A stretch of DNA of 64,000 bases. Origin: Dactylorhiza incarnata. Its lineage: Eukaryota; Streptophyta; Magnoliopsida; Asparagales; Orchidaceae. How positions within the stretch are numbered: the stretch's first letter is position 1; every line of letters begins with the position of its first letter. Below the pieces are notes generated by a model. The model was not told the DNA's origin and searched no databases. It worked only from the letters and a program-made list of their open reading frames with translations. Below, piece after piece: positions 45,827 through 57,371 of this stretch. The position numbers were made by a program, and so were the translations under genes. The stretch is from NCBI GenBank assembly GCA_033032865.1, contig JAWHQI010000013.1, forward strand, positions 4,278,001 through 4,342,000, given 5' to 3'.

Positions 45827-46851
45827 TGTTGATTAAAATTCCGCTTGCACGAAATAAAATCCGAACTAGCAATCCGAGAAGGCAAGTATACCTATCGAAC
45901 TGTAGTATAGGAACGCAAGTGTCGTATTAAAATCCGAGAACCGTTGATTACTTATACTCAAACGAATTACTATTATTTTATCTTAATAATTTTTTTGGAT
46001 GGTTTTGTCTGCTAGGTTAAAATAAAAGTTGGATATAAGTACGGCTAAACGATGATTAAGAAATAGCACTCGATCTTGACTTACTTCGGCCTAAGTTGAT
46101 CAAAATTCAAAAGCAAACTTAAAACTTAATAAAGTAAGGGCAGCTTGACCGTGGGGGTTCCTATAGTTTGAACATGCTTCTCTCGAAGATATGCCCAACT
46201 GAGTTTAGGAAAATCCGACCGAACTCTCGTCCCGTATTCGAATACCTAAAACTCGCTTTAAGTGGTGAACCCCGCTATTGGGTTTTACTCCAATCCAGGA
46301 GATTTACGTCATTCTCTCTCGAGAAATGTGTGTAACTCTCTTTACTCTTAAGTGCTCACTTCAGACTATCGGCCTCTCGGCTAGCCAAGAATGAAAGCAA
46401 AGGTGGGGATTATACATCGATAATATAGCTCCACTCAATTTTAATTAAGAGTAAATCTAAGGCCCAACACTTTAGAAAGTGAAAGAAGACTAAAGGATCA
46501 TAACTTGATCAACTCATCCTCAGATCATCAAGATCGAGTACTATGAGGATTTAGTTACTCATGGTGGAGGGGTAGGAGAGAGAAATGATGAAGATTTTAA
46601 GAGAACAAAAACATACCATTTTTATTAAATAAAAGTTCAACTGAGATTACAATTGCATGGAAAGGCTACTATAAAAGGAAATTACAAAGACATTACAACA
46701 TTCATATGAAAACTAGAAAAGGAAATGCATTGAAATAAGAGAGAGAGAGAGAGAGAAAGAGAATAAAATGACATGGAAAACACTGAAAATAGAGTAGTAG
46801 CACTAGTTCTCTCTCCAAAAACTGAATGAGGAAAGCTTGGAGGTCATTTCA

Positions 46852-46858
46852 ATTTATA
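46852..46858 (-). promoter_or_regulatory. TATA box of the G LTR
   Basis: TATAAAT on the minus strand, immediately downstream of the tag array. The same is found in the 5' LTR near 55773-55780. Confidence 0.6.
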
Positions 46859-46865
46859 GAATTTT

Positions 46866-47352
46866 TTCTGCCTCGGTCACGCCCTCAGTCACGCCCGTGA
46901 CTAAGGGCGTGACATTGTTTAATCAATTCTGCGGCTTGGATCAGGTTCGGCGCACGATTCTGACGCGATTTGATGGGTCACGCCCTAGGTCACGCCCGTG
47001 ACTGAGGGCGTGACCATTTCGGTGGTTAGCTCGGGTCATGGGCGCTGGCGGCGATCATGGGCGCTGGCGGCTGGCTGACGTGGCAGTCACGGGCGTGACT
47101 GGAAGCACGCCCGTGTAACAGTGGCGTGACCAATTCGGTGGTCAGCTGGTCGAATCTGAGCTGTTCACGGGCTGGTCACGGGCGTGGCTTGCGTGTCACG
47201 GGCGTGTCTTGCGTGTCACGGGCGTGTCTTGCGTGTCACGGCCGTGTACTTTGGGCGTGTCTGACCAGATCTTCTGAATTATGTTGGCAGCAGCTTAACT
47301 GGAAACAGCAACTTACACGCCCTAGGTCACGCCCGTGACTGAGGGCGTGACT
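46866..47352. repeat. Dyad tag array of G (GTCACGCCCGTGAC)
   Basis: Over ten GTCACG..CGTGAC or TCACGGGCGTG units. Three are nested in outer arms GTCACGCCCT and AGGGCGTGAC. A short tandem run CGTGTCACGGGCGTGTCTTG sits at 47190-47240. Identical array at 55795-56275 in the 5' LTR. Confidence 0.88.
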
Positions 47353-47515
47353 TAGGAAATTTTGCATTTTTGACCTGAAAATTCAGAAAACTTAAGTTAG
47401 CACTAAAAATAGGAAAATGAACCAAAATTGCATTTAGGTAAGCAACAATAAGCAAAAAGTAAGAGTAAATATCCTAAAAATAACCTAATTAAACTAACTA
47501 GATTTAGCATTATCA

Positions 47516-47549
47516 AATTCCCCCAAGCTTACACTTTGCTTGTCCCCAA
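47516..47549 (-). other. Terminal polypurine tract of G
   Basis: The minus strand reads GGGGACAAGCAAAG then GTAAGCTTGGGGGAATT against the LTR. Confidence 0.88.
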
Positions 47550-49257
47550 GCAAAGAAATATGCTTTAGCTAATAAAATAAAATGACTAATCAAAAAGATT
47601 TAATTATGCTAAACACGAGTACCTTGCGAAATTCCAAGTAGGGAGAATAGTGAAAAGGAAACCTAAAATAAGTACTTTATTTAAGCTTAATTTTTATACC
47701 CTTTACTAACAAAAATTAATCATCCAAAATTTAACTAAAAAGTTTTTATAATAAAATTGAGCAAAGTAACAAGTGAGATAGTGCATTGAATTGTTACTAA
47801 ACCCTAAGAGACAAATTATAACTATATCATTCTAAGAACAAGAATCTAAATTCATACCCAAGACTTAACTATTCTACTTTTCTTCTTTTACTTAGCTAAA
47901 GCAAATTTAGGAGCATGAATCAAGAGGACTTTATTAGGACCGAAATGTTTGGTTTAGGCATATGAATTGGAATGGGAATCGAAGATAAAAGTGATTGCTA
48001 TAATCACACTAAACCATAAACATGAGTTTTATAAAATTTTCGATATGAATGATAAGAGGCAATCCTTCATTATAAGCATATAGCATATTTTCTTTCTTTC
48101 TCTTTCATAGCCATTTTTTCTTTCTTTTTTTTTTTGAAATTTTGGCAAAGATAACTAATACAAATATGCTTAAAATATCTCCTTTTTGAGCAAATTCTTT
48201 TCTTTGAAGCTCTCCATGCAATAAACCAATCACACTCTTTTAGAAATTTAAATAAAACTCAAAGTGTTAGTGTGATTCAAATAGGTTTGGAAATTTTGGC
48301 TTTGGTGAAAAATTTGATAAGTGGAGGTGACAATAAAACATGGGAAAAGGCTCAAAAGATGCTAACAAAGGGTTTCTTTTTAAGGGTTGGCATGAAGGCT
48401 CAAACTTAAAACAAAAAATGGCCTAAATCATTTTCATTGCTCTCTAAATTTAGATAAAGCATGAGTTTTGAAGGATTTCAAAAAGTAAGCCCTAGATATT
48501 AAATAAAGACTAATGAACTTATCCTGAAAATAAGAATAATAAGCGTCTAGGATTATTCACATTTACTACACAAATCAAAAGTTAACCTTGCAAAATATAT
48601 CTAAAAATGAAGAGAAAATAGTGGATGAAGAATTTTTACGAAAGTAAAGAAGATAAAAGAGAAAACGATAAGGAAAGTACAAGATTTTAGAAAAAAACTT
48701 TTCAGATTAACATGCTACCTAGAATTAGAACACTACATGAGTCAACAATTTACTTGTGAAACATAATTAAAAGTAGGATTAGAAATTTTGAAATTAACTA
48801 AGGCTATATAAGATATTTTGGGAAAAACAAAACATAAAGCAAGGGGTACTATTGATTTTACCAAAATCTAATTTAGACTACTAAAAGAAAAGAAGACATT
48901 CTCCCCCAAGCTTACGATAGACATTGTCCTCAATGGAAAAGGAGAGTGAAGGAAGGGGTAATTAAAACTGAAAAACTGAAACAGGCACTTCCCTGGATTT
49001 ATGGGCTTGAACGGGTGTGTGATGCCGCTCCCCCTTGCTGGCGCTTTGAATCTTCATGAAATATCATCTTGAATTTTTCTTGAAACCAGCAATGTTGAAA
49101 CAGGCGATCGCCGAAGTTGAGAGTATCAGAGCCATCCAGGGCCAAAAAATTTAAAACAACAATTTTAAAAACCTTGGGTTGCCTCCCAAGAGCGCCCTCT
49201 GTTTAATGTCGTTTGAGCTCAACTAAAAGAATATAGTTCAAAAGTTAATCCAAAATA
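47550..49257 (-). other. G 3' noncoding region
   Basis: About 1.7 kb, AT-rich, no ORF of note, at the position where classical Athila elements carry an env-like gene. A PPT-like copy lies at 48901-48936. Confidence 0.7.
48901..48936 (-). other. Internal PPT-like copy in G
   Basis: The minus strand reads CATTGAGGACAATGT, then CGTAAGCTTGGGGGAG. It repeats the terminal GTAAGCTTGGGGGA module about 1.4 kb upstream. F has a counterpart at 57611-57646. Confidence 0.75.
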
Positions 49258-52200
49258 TTACAGTCCAGACAAAAGAAGTTTTTCATTGTCCATGTCAACA
49301 TTGTCACCAGAAAAATAAAGTTTTAGACGATGCCCATTAACCTTGAAATCACCCTTATCTGGGTGTGATATCAAAACAGTTCCATACGGATAAACTTCCT
49401 TTACATTAAAAGGACCTGACCATCTAGATTTTAATTTTCCAGGAAATAAACGTAGACGAGAATTATAAAGTAATACTTGGTCTCCTGGTTTAAATGTTTT
49501 CGGGAGCCTTAAATTTTTATCGTGAAAGCATTTCGTTCGTTCCTTATATAATTTATTATTTTCATACGCATTGGAGCGCCACTCATCGAGTTCGTTGAGT
49601 TGGAATTTTCGAAGATCGGCGGTGGAGTGGGGATCAAAATTTAAAAATTTAAGGGCCCAGAAAGCACGATGTTCTAATTCGACCGGTAAATGGCACGATT
49701 TCCCATATACTAACCGATACGGTGTACAACCGATGGCGGTCTTGTACGCTGTTCGGTAAGCCCAAAGAGTATCGTCTAATTTATGTGACCAGTCTTTACG
49801 TGAGGTGGAAACAGTTTTTTCTAAAATACGTTTGATTTCTCTATTCACTACTTCGACCTGGCCGTTAGTTTGGGGGTGGTAAGCAGTTGAAAGCTTATGT
49901 GTAACGCCATATTTTAAAAGTGTTTTTGCAAATTGTGCGTTACAAAAGTGCGAACCCCTGTCACTAACGATGGCCCTAGGAGTACCGAATCGAGAAAATA
50001 ATTTTTTTAAGAAAATAATAACGACTCGGGAGTCATTAGTAGGAAGAGCTTGGGCCTCTGCCCATCGAGACACGTAGTCTACCGCAACTAAAATGTATTT
50101 ATTACCATGGCTAGAAGGAAGAGGACCTACAAAATCTATTCCCCAAAGGTCGAAAACTTCGCACTCGAGGAAATAATTTTGCAACATTTCATTTTTATTT
50201 GAGATATTTCCGGTCCGTTGGCAGCTATCGCACCGTCTCACAAACGATTGGGCATCTTTAAAAAGGCTAGGCCAATAAAAGCCTGCACTAAGTACTTTGT
50301 GAGCGGTCCGATTGGCTTGATAGTGCCCACCAGTCGGTCCTTCGTGTAAGTGTTTGAAAATATTTTGTCCTTCTTCGAAAGAAACACATCTCCTTATTAC
50401 TTGGTCTGCACAAACTCGAAACAGATACGGGTCCTCCCAAAAATAATTCTTCAGGTCAGAGAAGAATTTCTTCTTTTGCTGATAGGAAAATTCTTTTGGG
50501 AGGACTCGAGCTACTAAGTAGTTGGCGAAGTTTGCAAACCAAGGAGAAGGAGTAGTGTTGATTGATAATAACTTCTCGTCGGGAAAATAATCATTAAAAG
50601 TTTGTTCATTTAAATCTTCAATAAATGGGTTATCTAATCGTGAAAGATGGTCCGCGGCCAAATTCTCAGCCCCCTTTTTATCTCGGATTTCCAAGTCGAA
50701 CTCCTGGAGGAGTAAGACCCAGCGAAGTAAGCGTGGTTTGGCATCTGGTTTAGAAAGTAAATATTTGAGGGCCGAGTGGTCCGTAAAAACAATAATTTTT
50801 GAAAGTGTAATATAAGGTCGAAATTTGTCGAATGCAAAAATAACTGCTAATAATTCTTTCTCCGTTGTGGTATAGTTCGCTTGCGTGGATGTAAGTGTTT
50901 TACTTGCGTAGAAAATAGGGTGGAAGTTTTTAGATATACGTTGACCTAAGACGGCTCCCACCGCAAAACTACTTGCATCGCACATGATTTCGAATGGAAG
51001 GTCCCAGATTGGAGCTATCATAATTGGCGCATTTATTAGCTTATTTTTGATTAATTGAAAAGCAGATAAGCATGTATCATCAAAAATAAATGGAGTGTCT
51101 TTTTCTAAAAGATGAGTGAGTGGTTTGGTAATTTTCGAAAAATCTTTTATAAACCGCCGGTAAAAACCGGCATGTCCTAGAAAGCTTCTTATGGCCTTAA
51201 CGTTGGTTGGCGGTGGCAGTTTTTCGATCACTTCTATTTTTGCTTCATCGACCTCAATTCCTCTTGCTGATATCTTATGACCTAAAACCAATCCCTCCCG
51301 TACCATGAAATGACATTTTTCCCAGTTCAGGGCGAGATTGGTCTCCTCACACCGTTCTAACACTTTTTCTAAATTTTCTAAACAAAAATCGAAGGAATCA
51401 CCAAACACGGAAAAGTCGTCCATAAATACCTCCATAATACTTTCTACGTACTTGTCGAAAATGGCCAACATACACCGTTGAAATGTTGCCGGCGCATTAC
51501 ATAAGCCAAACGGCATTCTTCGATAGGCGAAGGTGCCGAAAGGACAAGTAAACGTCGTTTTCTCCTGGTCCTCGGGCGAGATGGGAATTTGGAAGTAGGC
51601 CGAGAGACCATCGAGAAAACAATAAAAGCTATGGCCGGATAATCGTTCTAAGATTTGATCGATGAATGGCAAGGGGAAATGGTCCTTGCGGGTGGCGTCG
51701 TTCAATTTGCGATAATCAATACACATACGCCACCCAGTCACCGTCCGTGTTGGGATTAAGTCATTATTATCATTTAACACTACCGTGATACCTCCTTTTT
51801 TAGGAACTACTTGAACGGGACTTACCCATTTGCTATCTGAAATTGGATAGATAATTCCTGCGTCTAATAATTTCACGACCTCACCCTTTACTACTTCTTT
51901 CATGTTTGGGTTTAATCGGCGTTGAGGTTGGATAGAATTTTGTGAATTATCTTCCATTAGAATTTTGTGCATGCAGAAAGATGGACTTATGCCCTTAATA
52001 TCAGAAATCTGCCAAGCAATTGCTTGGCGGTGTTTTTGTAAAACTTTTAGCAATTTGGCATTTTCAGATCCACTTAAATAGGCCGACACTATTACTGGTA
52101 ACTTAGAGTCTTTTTCTAAAAATTCATATTTTAAATGCTTGGGTAGTTCTTTAAGTTCTAAAGTGGGAGGTTCTTCGTATGAAGATTTGAAAGACTTTTC

Positions 52201-54543
52201 TTTTTCAAAAGTAATTTCTTCAAAAATTTTTGATTTAATTTGAAAATTTGAGGGGGCGGGAGCAATGGCCATTTTCATTTCTTGTAATATTTCAATGGAG
52301 GTGTTTGAAGATGAACAAAAAGAAGAAGAACCAGTTTCAGAAATACAAAAAGAAGGGTCTTCACTTAACACATCTAAGAAAAAACACGAATCGTCATTTT
52401 CTAGGGTATTTTTCATAGAGGGTGTTATGGAGAAGGTTACTTCATCATCTCCAACTCGGAGGAATAGCTTACCATTACTCACATCAATGATAGCACGGGA
52501 GGTGGCAAGGAAGGGGCGGCCAAGGATTAGGGGAACCTCGACATCCTCTTCAATGTCCAAAATGACAAAATCCACCGGGAAGATGAATTTGTCTACTTTT
52601 ACGAGCACGTCCTCCACAATTCCCAGCGGATATTTTATCGTCCTATCTGCTAGTTGTATACTCATACGTGTGGGGCTAAGGGTGCCCACTCCTAACTTTT
52701 TAAACAAGGAGAATGGCATTAAGTTGATGCTTGCTCCTAAGTCGGCCAACGCGTTCTTTACAAATAGATCACCAAAGAGGCACGGGATAGAAAAACTACC
52801 TGGATCGTTAGCCTTTTTCGGTAATTTATTTGTTAGGACGGCGGAACACTCAGCATTTAAAGTTACGTGCGATAGATTTTCTAGCTTTTTCTTATTAGTT
52901 AGAAGATCCTTCAGGTACTTAGCGTACTTGGGCATTTGTGATATCGCTTCATGGAAGGGCAAATTGATGTGTATTTGCTTAAACATTTCCAGGAAGCGAT
53001 GATATTGATCATCTAATTTTTCCTTGTTGAGTTGAGATGGATAAGGCGGGGCGGGGTTGTTTTTGAAAATATGAGGTGGAGTGATAAAATCTGTTTGAGT
53101 GAGTGGTGTTTTTAAAATAGGGGCGGATCTTGCCTCGGGCTCTTCGCTAACCGGACCGGATACTTGCTTTCCACTCCGAAGAGTTACAGCTTTCGCTTGC
53201 TCTTTCGGGTTGGGCTCGGTGTTAGCGGGAAGAGTCCCGGGCGGTCGCTCGGATATTATTTTGGCGAGCTGCCCGATTTGGTTTTCTAGATTTTTAACGG
53301 ATCCGGCTAAGTTCCGGACGGTTGCTTCGTTCGTACTTATATATTTTGAAAACATCTCCTCCAAAGATGGAGGTTTTTGAAAGTTAACAGGGGGTGGAGG
53401 TGGTGTAAATTCATTTTGTAGAGGCGGGCGAGTTGTGTTTGCAGGATTACTCCAAGAAAAGTTCGGGTGATTACGCAGCGCAGGATTATAATTATTCGGT
53501 AACTGAAAACCAGGTGCATGAAAATTAGAAGCAGAATAATTATTATAAGCATTTCTATTGCCTACGAAATCAGCTTGTTCGGAGGTGGCTTTTGCGAATT
53601 CCCAAACCTGAGGTGCGGAAGGAGCATTCATTTCGGATATCTTTTTGCTAAGCATTTCCACTTGTAGTGCCAGCTGGGAGACGCTATCCACTTCGTACAT
53701 ACCTGCAGGTTTGTTTGGGCGGGATCTTGGCACATTCCACTGATAGGGGTTCATGGCCATATCCTCAAATAGTTCAAGAGCGGCTTCCGGGGTTTTGTTA
53801 TTTAAGGTACCACCGGAAGCGGCGTCTATCATTTGCTTAGTATGTTGATTTAGCCCGTTATAAAATGTCTGCACTTGTAACCATACAGGCAGAGCGTGAT
53901 GAGGGCAGCGTCTTAAGAATTCTTTATACCTTTCCCAGGTATCATAAAGCGTTTCAGAATCTATTTGGCAAAAAGAAGAAATATCATTTCTAAGCTTAGC
54001 AGTTTTCGCAGGTGGAAAATACTTAGTTAGAAATTTTTCAGTTAACTGGGCCCAAGTGGTGATAGAACCTCTAGGTAGAGTTGACAACCACTGCTTAGCC
54101 TTTGTTCTTAAAGAAAATGGGAAGAGTCTTAGCCTAATTGCATCATCCGTAACACCATTTATTTTGAAGGTGTCACAGATTTCAAGGAAGCTAGCAATAT
54201 GTGCATTCGGATCTTCATCTTGTAATCCGTCGAACTGCACGTATTGCTGCACCATGTGAATTATGCTTGGCTTTAGTTCGAAATTATTATTATTTATGGC
54301 AGGGCGGACTATACTAGTTTCCGTCCCTTCCAGGTTAGGCCTTGCATAATGGGACATAGTCCATTCAGGGGCCGCAACCATGTTGGGGACTTCATTTTGG
54401 TTAGGTTCGCCCATATTGACAACCGACTCCGAATCCTCAGCCAGTTCTTGGAATGTAGGATCTTGAACTTGCGATTTTCTCCGAAGAGTACGCTCAAGTT
54501 CTTGGTCCAAGTCTACAAGTTCTGACGGATTCGCTCGGGTCAT
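49258..54543 (-). CDS. gag-pol: G gag-pol polyprotein, 1761 residues, intact
   Basis: Single ORF from the first ATG after the leader (54543-54541) to TAA at 49258. Gag: 1 to about 480, core 66-275 ([61 protein letters not shown]), with a Pro/Asn-rich tail at 330-400 and no CCHC zinc knuckle. Protease: DLGAS at 601-605, [13 protein letters not shown] near 672-684. RT: about 905-1100 with [19 protein letters not shown], the [15 protein letters not shown] block and catalytic FMDD at 1040-1043. RNase H: about 1183-1300, acidic residues in MCDASS, EKELLA and [10 protein letters not shown]. Integrase: His 1400 and 1407, Cys 1438 and 1441, then catalytic Asp 1470, Asp 1528 and Glu 1564, exactly 35 residues apart. 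A C-terminal chromatin-side domain ([19 protein letters not shown]) ends it; no chromodomain seen. Expected to make the particle proteins and enzymes for its own copying. Confidence 0.95.
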   Translation of the reverse strand: MTRANPSELVDLDQELERTLRRKSQVQDPTFQELAEDSESVVNMGEPNQNEVPNMVAAPEWTMSHYARPNLEGTETSIVRPAINNNNFELKPSIIHMVQQYVQFDGLQDEDPNAHIASFLEICDTFKINGVTDDAIRLRLFPFSLRTKAKQWLSTLPRGSITTWAQLTEKFLTKYFPPAKTAKLRNDISSFCQIDSETLYDTWERYKEFLRRCPHHALPVWLQVQTFYNGLNQHTKQMIDAASGGTLNNKTPEAALELFEDMAMNPYQWNVPRSRPNKPAGMYEVDSVSQLALQVEMLSKKISEMNAPSAPQVWEFAKATSEQADFVGNRNAYNNYSASNFHAPGFQLPNNYNPALRNHPNFSWSNPANTTRPPLQNEFTPPPPPVNFQKPPSLEEMFSKYISTNEATVRNLAGSVKNLENQIGQLAKIISERPPGTLPANTEPNPKEQAKAVTLRSGKQVSGPVSEEPEARSAPILKTPLTQTDFITPPHIFKNNPAPPYPSQLNKEKLDDQYHRFLEMFKQIHINLPFHEAISQMPKYAKYLKDLLTNKKKLENLSHVTLNAECSAVLTNKLPKKANDPGSFSIPCLFGDLFVKNALADLGASINLMPFSLFKKLGVGTLSPTRMSIQLADRTIKYPLGIVEDVLVKVDKFIFPVDFVILDIEEDVEVPLILGRPFLATSRAIIDVSNGKLFLRVGDDEVTFSITPSMKNTLENDDSCFFLDVLSEDPSFCISETGSSSFCSSSNTSIEILQEMKMAIAPAPSNFQIKSKIFEEITFEKEKSFKSSYEEPPTLELKELPKHLKYEFLEKDSKLPVIVSAYLSGSENAKLLKVLQKHRQAIAWQISDIKGISPSFCMHKILMEDNSQNSIQPQRRLNPNMKEVVKGEVVKLLDAGIIYPISDSKWVSPVQVVPKKGGITVVLNDNNDLIPTRTVTGWRMCIDYRKLNDATRKDHFPLPFIDQILERLSGHSFYCFLDGLSAYFQIPISPEDQEKTTFTCPFGTFAYRRMPFGLCNAPATFQRCMLAIFDKYVESIMEVFMDDFSVFGDSFDFCLENLEKVLERCEETNLALNWEKCHFMVREGLVLGHKISARGIEVDEAKIEVIEKLPPPTNVKAIRSFLGHAGFYRRFIKDFSKITKPLTHLLEKDTPFIFDDTCLSAFQLIKNKLINAPIMIAPIWDLPFEIMCDASSFAVGAVLGQRISKNFHPIFYASKTLTSTQANYTTTEKELLAVIFAFDKFRPYITLSKIIVFTDHSALKYLLSKPDAKPRLLRWVLLLQEFDLEIRDKKGAENLAADHLSRLDNPFIEDLNEQTFNDYFPDEKLLSINTTPSPWFANFANYLVARVLPKEFSYQQKKKFFSDLKNYFWEDPYLFRVCADQVIRRCVSFEEGQNIFKHLHEGPTGGHYQANRTAHKVLSAGFYWPSLFKDAQSFVRRCDSCQRTGNISNKNEMLQNYFLECEVFDLWGIDFVGPLPSSHGNKYILVAVDYVSRWAEAQALPTNDSRVVIIFLKKLFSRFGTPRAIVSDRGSHFCNAQFAKTLLKYGVTHKLSTAYHPQTNGQVEVVNREIKRILEKTVSTSRKDWSHKLDDTLWAYRTAYKTAIGCTPYRLVYGKSCHLPVELEHRAFWALKFLNFDPHSTADLRKFQLNELDEWRSNAYENNKLYKERTKCFHDKNLRLPKTFKPGDQVLLYNSRLRLFPGKLKSRWSGPFNVKEVYPYGTVLISHPDKGDFKVNGHRLKLYFSGDNVDMDNEKLLLSGL

Positions 54544-54726
54544 AAGCTAGAAAGAGAGAAGGGAAAATAAGATTGAGAAATTCGAAAAAGGTCTCTCTCT
54601 TTTTTTTTTTTTTTTTGAATTAATTTTGTTTTTTTTTTTTTTTTTTTTTTTTTTTGAAAGAGGAGAAAAAAAAAAGGTGATAAAAGTAATAGATTCGTTC
54701 TTTCAAAATATCAACAAAATGCGAGT
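54544..54726 (-). other. G untranslated leader with long A runs
   Basis: Between PBS and gag. On the minus strand it contains two A-rich runs (plus-strand T runs at about 54600-54616 and 54628-54655). These long homopolymers are prone to sequencing error. Confidence 0.7.
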
Positions 54727-54743
54727 CCCCGGCAACGGCGCCA
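54727..54743 (-). other. Primer-binding site of G (tRNA-Asp)
   Basis: Minus strand TGGCGCCGTTGCCGGGG, a full 17-nt match to the tRNA-Asp 3' end including CCA; spacer AGTTTT as in F. Confidence 0.95.
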
Positions 54744-54749
54744 AAAACT

Positions 54750-56436
54750 TGTTGATTAAAATTCCGCTTGCACGAAATAAAATCCGAACTAGCAATCCGA
54801 GAAGGCAAGTATACCTATCGAACTGTAGTATAGGAACGCAAGTGTCGTATTAAAATCCGAGAACCGTTGATTACTTATACTCAAACGAATTACTATTATT
54901 TTATCTTAATAATTTTTTTGGATGGTTTTGTCTGCTAGGTTAAAATAAAAGTTGGATATAAGTACGGCTAAACGATGATTAAGAAATAGCACTCGATCTT
55001 GACTTACTTCGGCCTAAGTTGATCAAAATTCAAAAGCAAACTTAAAACTTAATAAAGTAAGGGCAGCTTGACCGTGGGGGTTCCTATAGTTTGAACATGC
55101 TTCTCTCGAAGATATGCCCAACTGAGTTTAGGAAAATCCGACCGAACTCTCGTCCCGTATTCAAATACCTAAAACTCGCTTTAAGTGGTGAACCCCGCTA
55201 TTGGGTTTTACTCCAATCCAGGAGATTTACGTCATTCTCTCTCGAGAAATGTGTGTAACTCTCTTTACTCTTAAGTGCTCACTTCAGACTATCGGCCTCT
55301 CGGCTAGCCAAGAATGAAAGCAAAGGTGGGGATTATACATCGATAATATAGCTCCACTCAATTTTAATTAAGAGTAAATCTAAGGCCCAACACTTTAGAA
55401 AGTGAAAGAAGACTAAAGGATCATAACTTGATCAACTCATCCTCAGATCATCAAGATCGAGTACTATGAGGATTTAGTTACTCATGGTGGAGGGGTAGGA
55501 GAGAGAAATGATGAAGATTTTAAGAGAACAAAAACATACCATTTTTATTAAATAAAAGTTCAACTGAGATTACAATTGCATGGAAAGGCTACTATAAAAG
55601 GAAATTACAAAGACATTACAACATTCATATGAAAACTAGAAAAGGAAATGCATTGAAATAAGAGAGAGAGAGAGAGAAAGAGAATAAAATGACATGGAAA
55701 ACACTGAAAATAGAGTAGTAGCACTAGTTCTCTCTCCAAAAACTGAATGAGGAAAGCTTGGAGGTCATTTCAATTTATAGAATTTTTTCTGCCTCGGTCA
55801 CGCCCTCAGTCACGCCCGTGACTAAGGGCGTGACATTGTTTAATCAATTCTGCGGCTTGGATCAGGTTCGGCGCACGATTCTGACGCGATTTGATGGGTC
55901 ACGCCCTAGGTCACGCCCGTGACTGAGGGCGTGACCATTTCGGTGGTTAGCTCGGGTCATGGGCGCTGGCGGCGATCATGGGCGCTGGCGGCTGGCTGAC
56001 GTGGCAGTCACGGGCGTGACTGGAAGCACGCCCGTGTAACAGTGGCGTGACCAATTCGGTGGTCAGCTGGTCGAATCTGAGCTGTTCACGGGCTGGTCAC
56101 GGGCGTGGCTTGCGTGTCACGGGCGTGTCTTGCGTGTCACGGGCGTGTCTTGCGTGTCACGGCCGTGTACTTTGGGCGTGTCTGACCAGATCTTCTGAAT
56201 TATGTTGGCAGCAGCTTAACTGGAAACAGCAACTTACACGCCCTAGGTCACGCCCGTGACTGAGGGCGTGACTTAGGAAATTTTGCATTTTTGACCTGAA
56301 AATTCAGAAAACTTAAGTTAGCACTAAAAATAGGAAAATGAACCAAAATTGCATTTAGGTAAGCAACAATAAGCAAAAAGTAAGAGTAAATATCCTAAAA
56401 ATAACCTAATTAAACTAACTAGATTTAGCATTATCA
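54750..56436 (-). repeat. 5' LTR of G (1687 bp)
   Basis: Nearly identical to 45827-47515 over its full length. Confidence 0.97.
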
Positions 56437-57371
56437 GATGCCCCAAAACATTTTCTTAGAATGCGAAATTTTCGACCTTTGGGGTATCGATTTTGTTGGT
56501 CCTCTCCCTCCACCTTTTTCAAATAAATATATTCTAGTGGCAGTCGACTACGTATCGAGGTGGGCAGAAGAACAAGCTCTCCCCACCAATGATGCGCGAG
56601 TCATCGTTAATTTCTTAAAAAAATTATTCTCTCAATTTGGCACTCCGCGCGCTATTGTGAGTGATCGGGGCACCCATTTTTGCAATACTCAATTCACAAA
56701 AATCTTAGCAAAATATGGTGTCACGCACAAATTATCCACTGCATATCACCCACAAACGAGCGGCCAAGTCGAAGTTGTTAATCGAGAATTAAAACGGATT
56801 TTAGAAAAAAACAGTTTCTATCAATCGGAAGGATTGGGCAATAAAGCTCGATGACGCGCTATGGGCCTATCGAACGGCGTACAAGACCGTTATCGGTTGT
56901 ACACCGTATCGAATGGTTTATGGCAAGGCTTGTCACCTTCCGGTCGAATTAGAACACCGCACATTTTGGGCGCTTAAATTTTTAAACCTCGATTCCACTC
57001 TAGCGGGAGAACAAAGAAAATTCCAAATGAATGAATTAGATGAGTGGCGAGCAAATGCGTATGAGAGCAATAAATTATATAAGGAGCGAACAAAGTTTTA
57101 TTACGATAAGCATATAAAATTTCCAAAAACTTTTTCGCCGGGCGATCTCGTCCTCCTTTATAATTCCCGCCTTCGCCTTTTTCCGGGAAAACTAAAATCC
57201 CGATGGTCCGGACCCTTTATTGTTAAAGAGGTTTGGTCCTATGGGACAATTTTAATTTCCCACCCGAAAAAAGGTACCTTCAAAGTAAACGGCCACCGCC
57301 TTAAATTATATCTTCCGGGAGAGTTAACTAATGAAAAGAGTGATTCGATTGTATTTCAACCTATAATATGA
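56437..57371 (+). pseudogene. gag-pol: F integrase, core and C-terminus, frameshifted
   Basis: F resumes after the GATGC TSD. Catalytic Asp in WGIDFVGPL, Asp in [10 protein letters not shown] and Glu in GQVEVVNRE are all kept. A run of seven A at 56805-56811 has one base too many compared with the G frame. The frame after ILEK therefore shifts and ends at 56854, while the proper frame continues ([15 protein letters not shown]) through a 152-codon open stretch to 57371 ([30 protein letters not shown]). Together with the TAG at 45736 this disables F pol. Confidence 0.92.

Larger units (their letters stand above)
45827..47515 (-). repeat. 3' LTR of G (1689 bp)
   Basis: Plus strand TGTTGATTAA...GCATTATCA. 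GA repeat near 46738-46757. Tag array 46866-47352; minus-strand TATAAAT at 46852-46858 directly follows it in the transcription direction. Confidence 0.97.
45827..56436 (-). mobile_element. Element G: young, apparently intact Gypsy/Athila-like retrotransposon (10610 bp)
   Basis: LTRs 45827-47515 (3') and 54750-56436 (5'), perfect TSD GATGC (45822-45826 and 56437-56441). PBS, an uninterrupted 1761-codon gag-pol, a 3' region and two PPTs are present. By eye the LTRs differ by one substitution (CGAATACC against CAAATACC, near 46240/55163) and two bases in a GA microsatellite. That makes it the youngest insertion in the window. It carries no env-like ORF. Confidence 0.97.

Noticed and set aside
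46738..46757. GA microsatellite
   Set aside because: A short simple repeat in the G LTR, useful only because its length differs by 2 bp between the LTRs.
47126..47338. 70-codon ORF present identically at 47126-47338 and 56047-56259
   Set aside because: The two copies are the two nearly identical LTRs of G, antisense to gag-pol and made of tag sequence; identity reflects recent insertion, not coding constraint.
52265..53002. 245-codon plus-strand ORF opposite G gag-pol
   Set aside because: Lies wholly inside the intact minus-strand gag-pol frame; a shadow ORF rich in Ser/Phe from antisense reading.
54727..54743. Match to tRNA-Asp as a possible tRNA gene
   Set aside because: Only the 17-nt 3' end is present, next to an LTR edge: a primer-binding site. 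No cloverleaf surrounds it; the same holds for the iMet matches.
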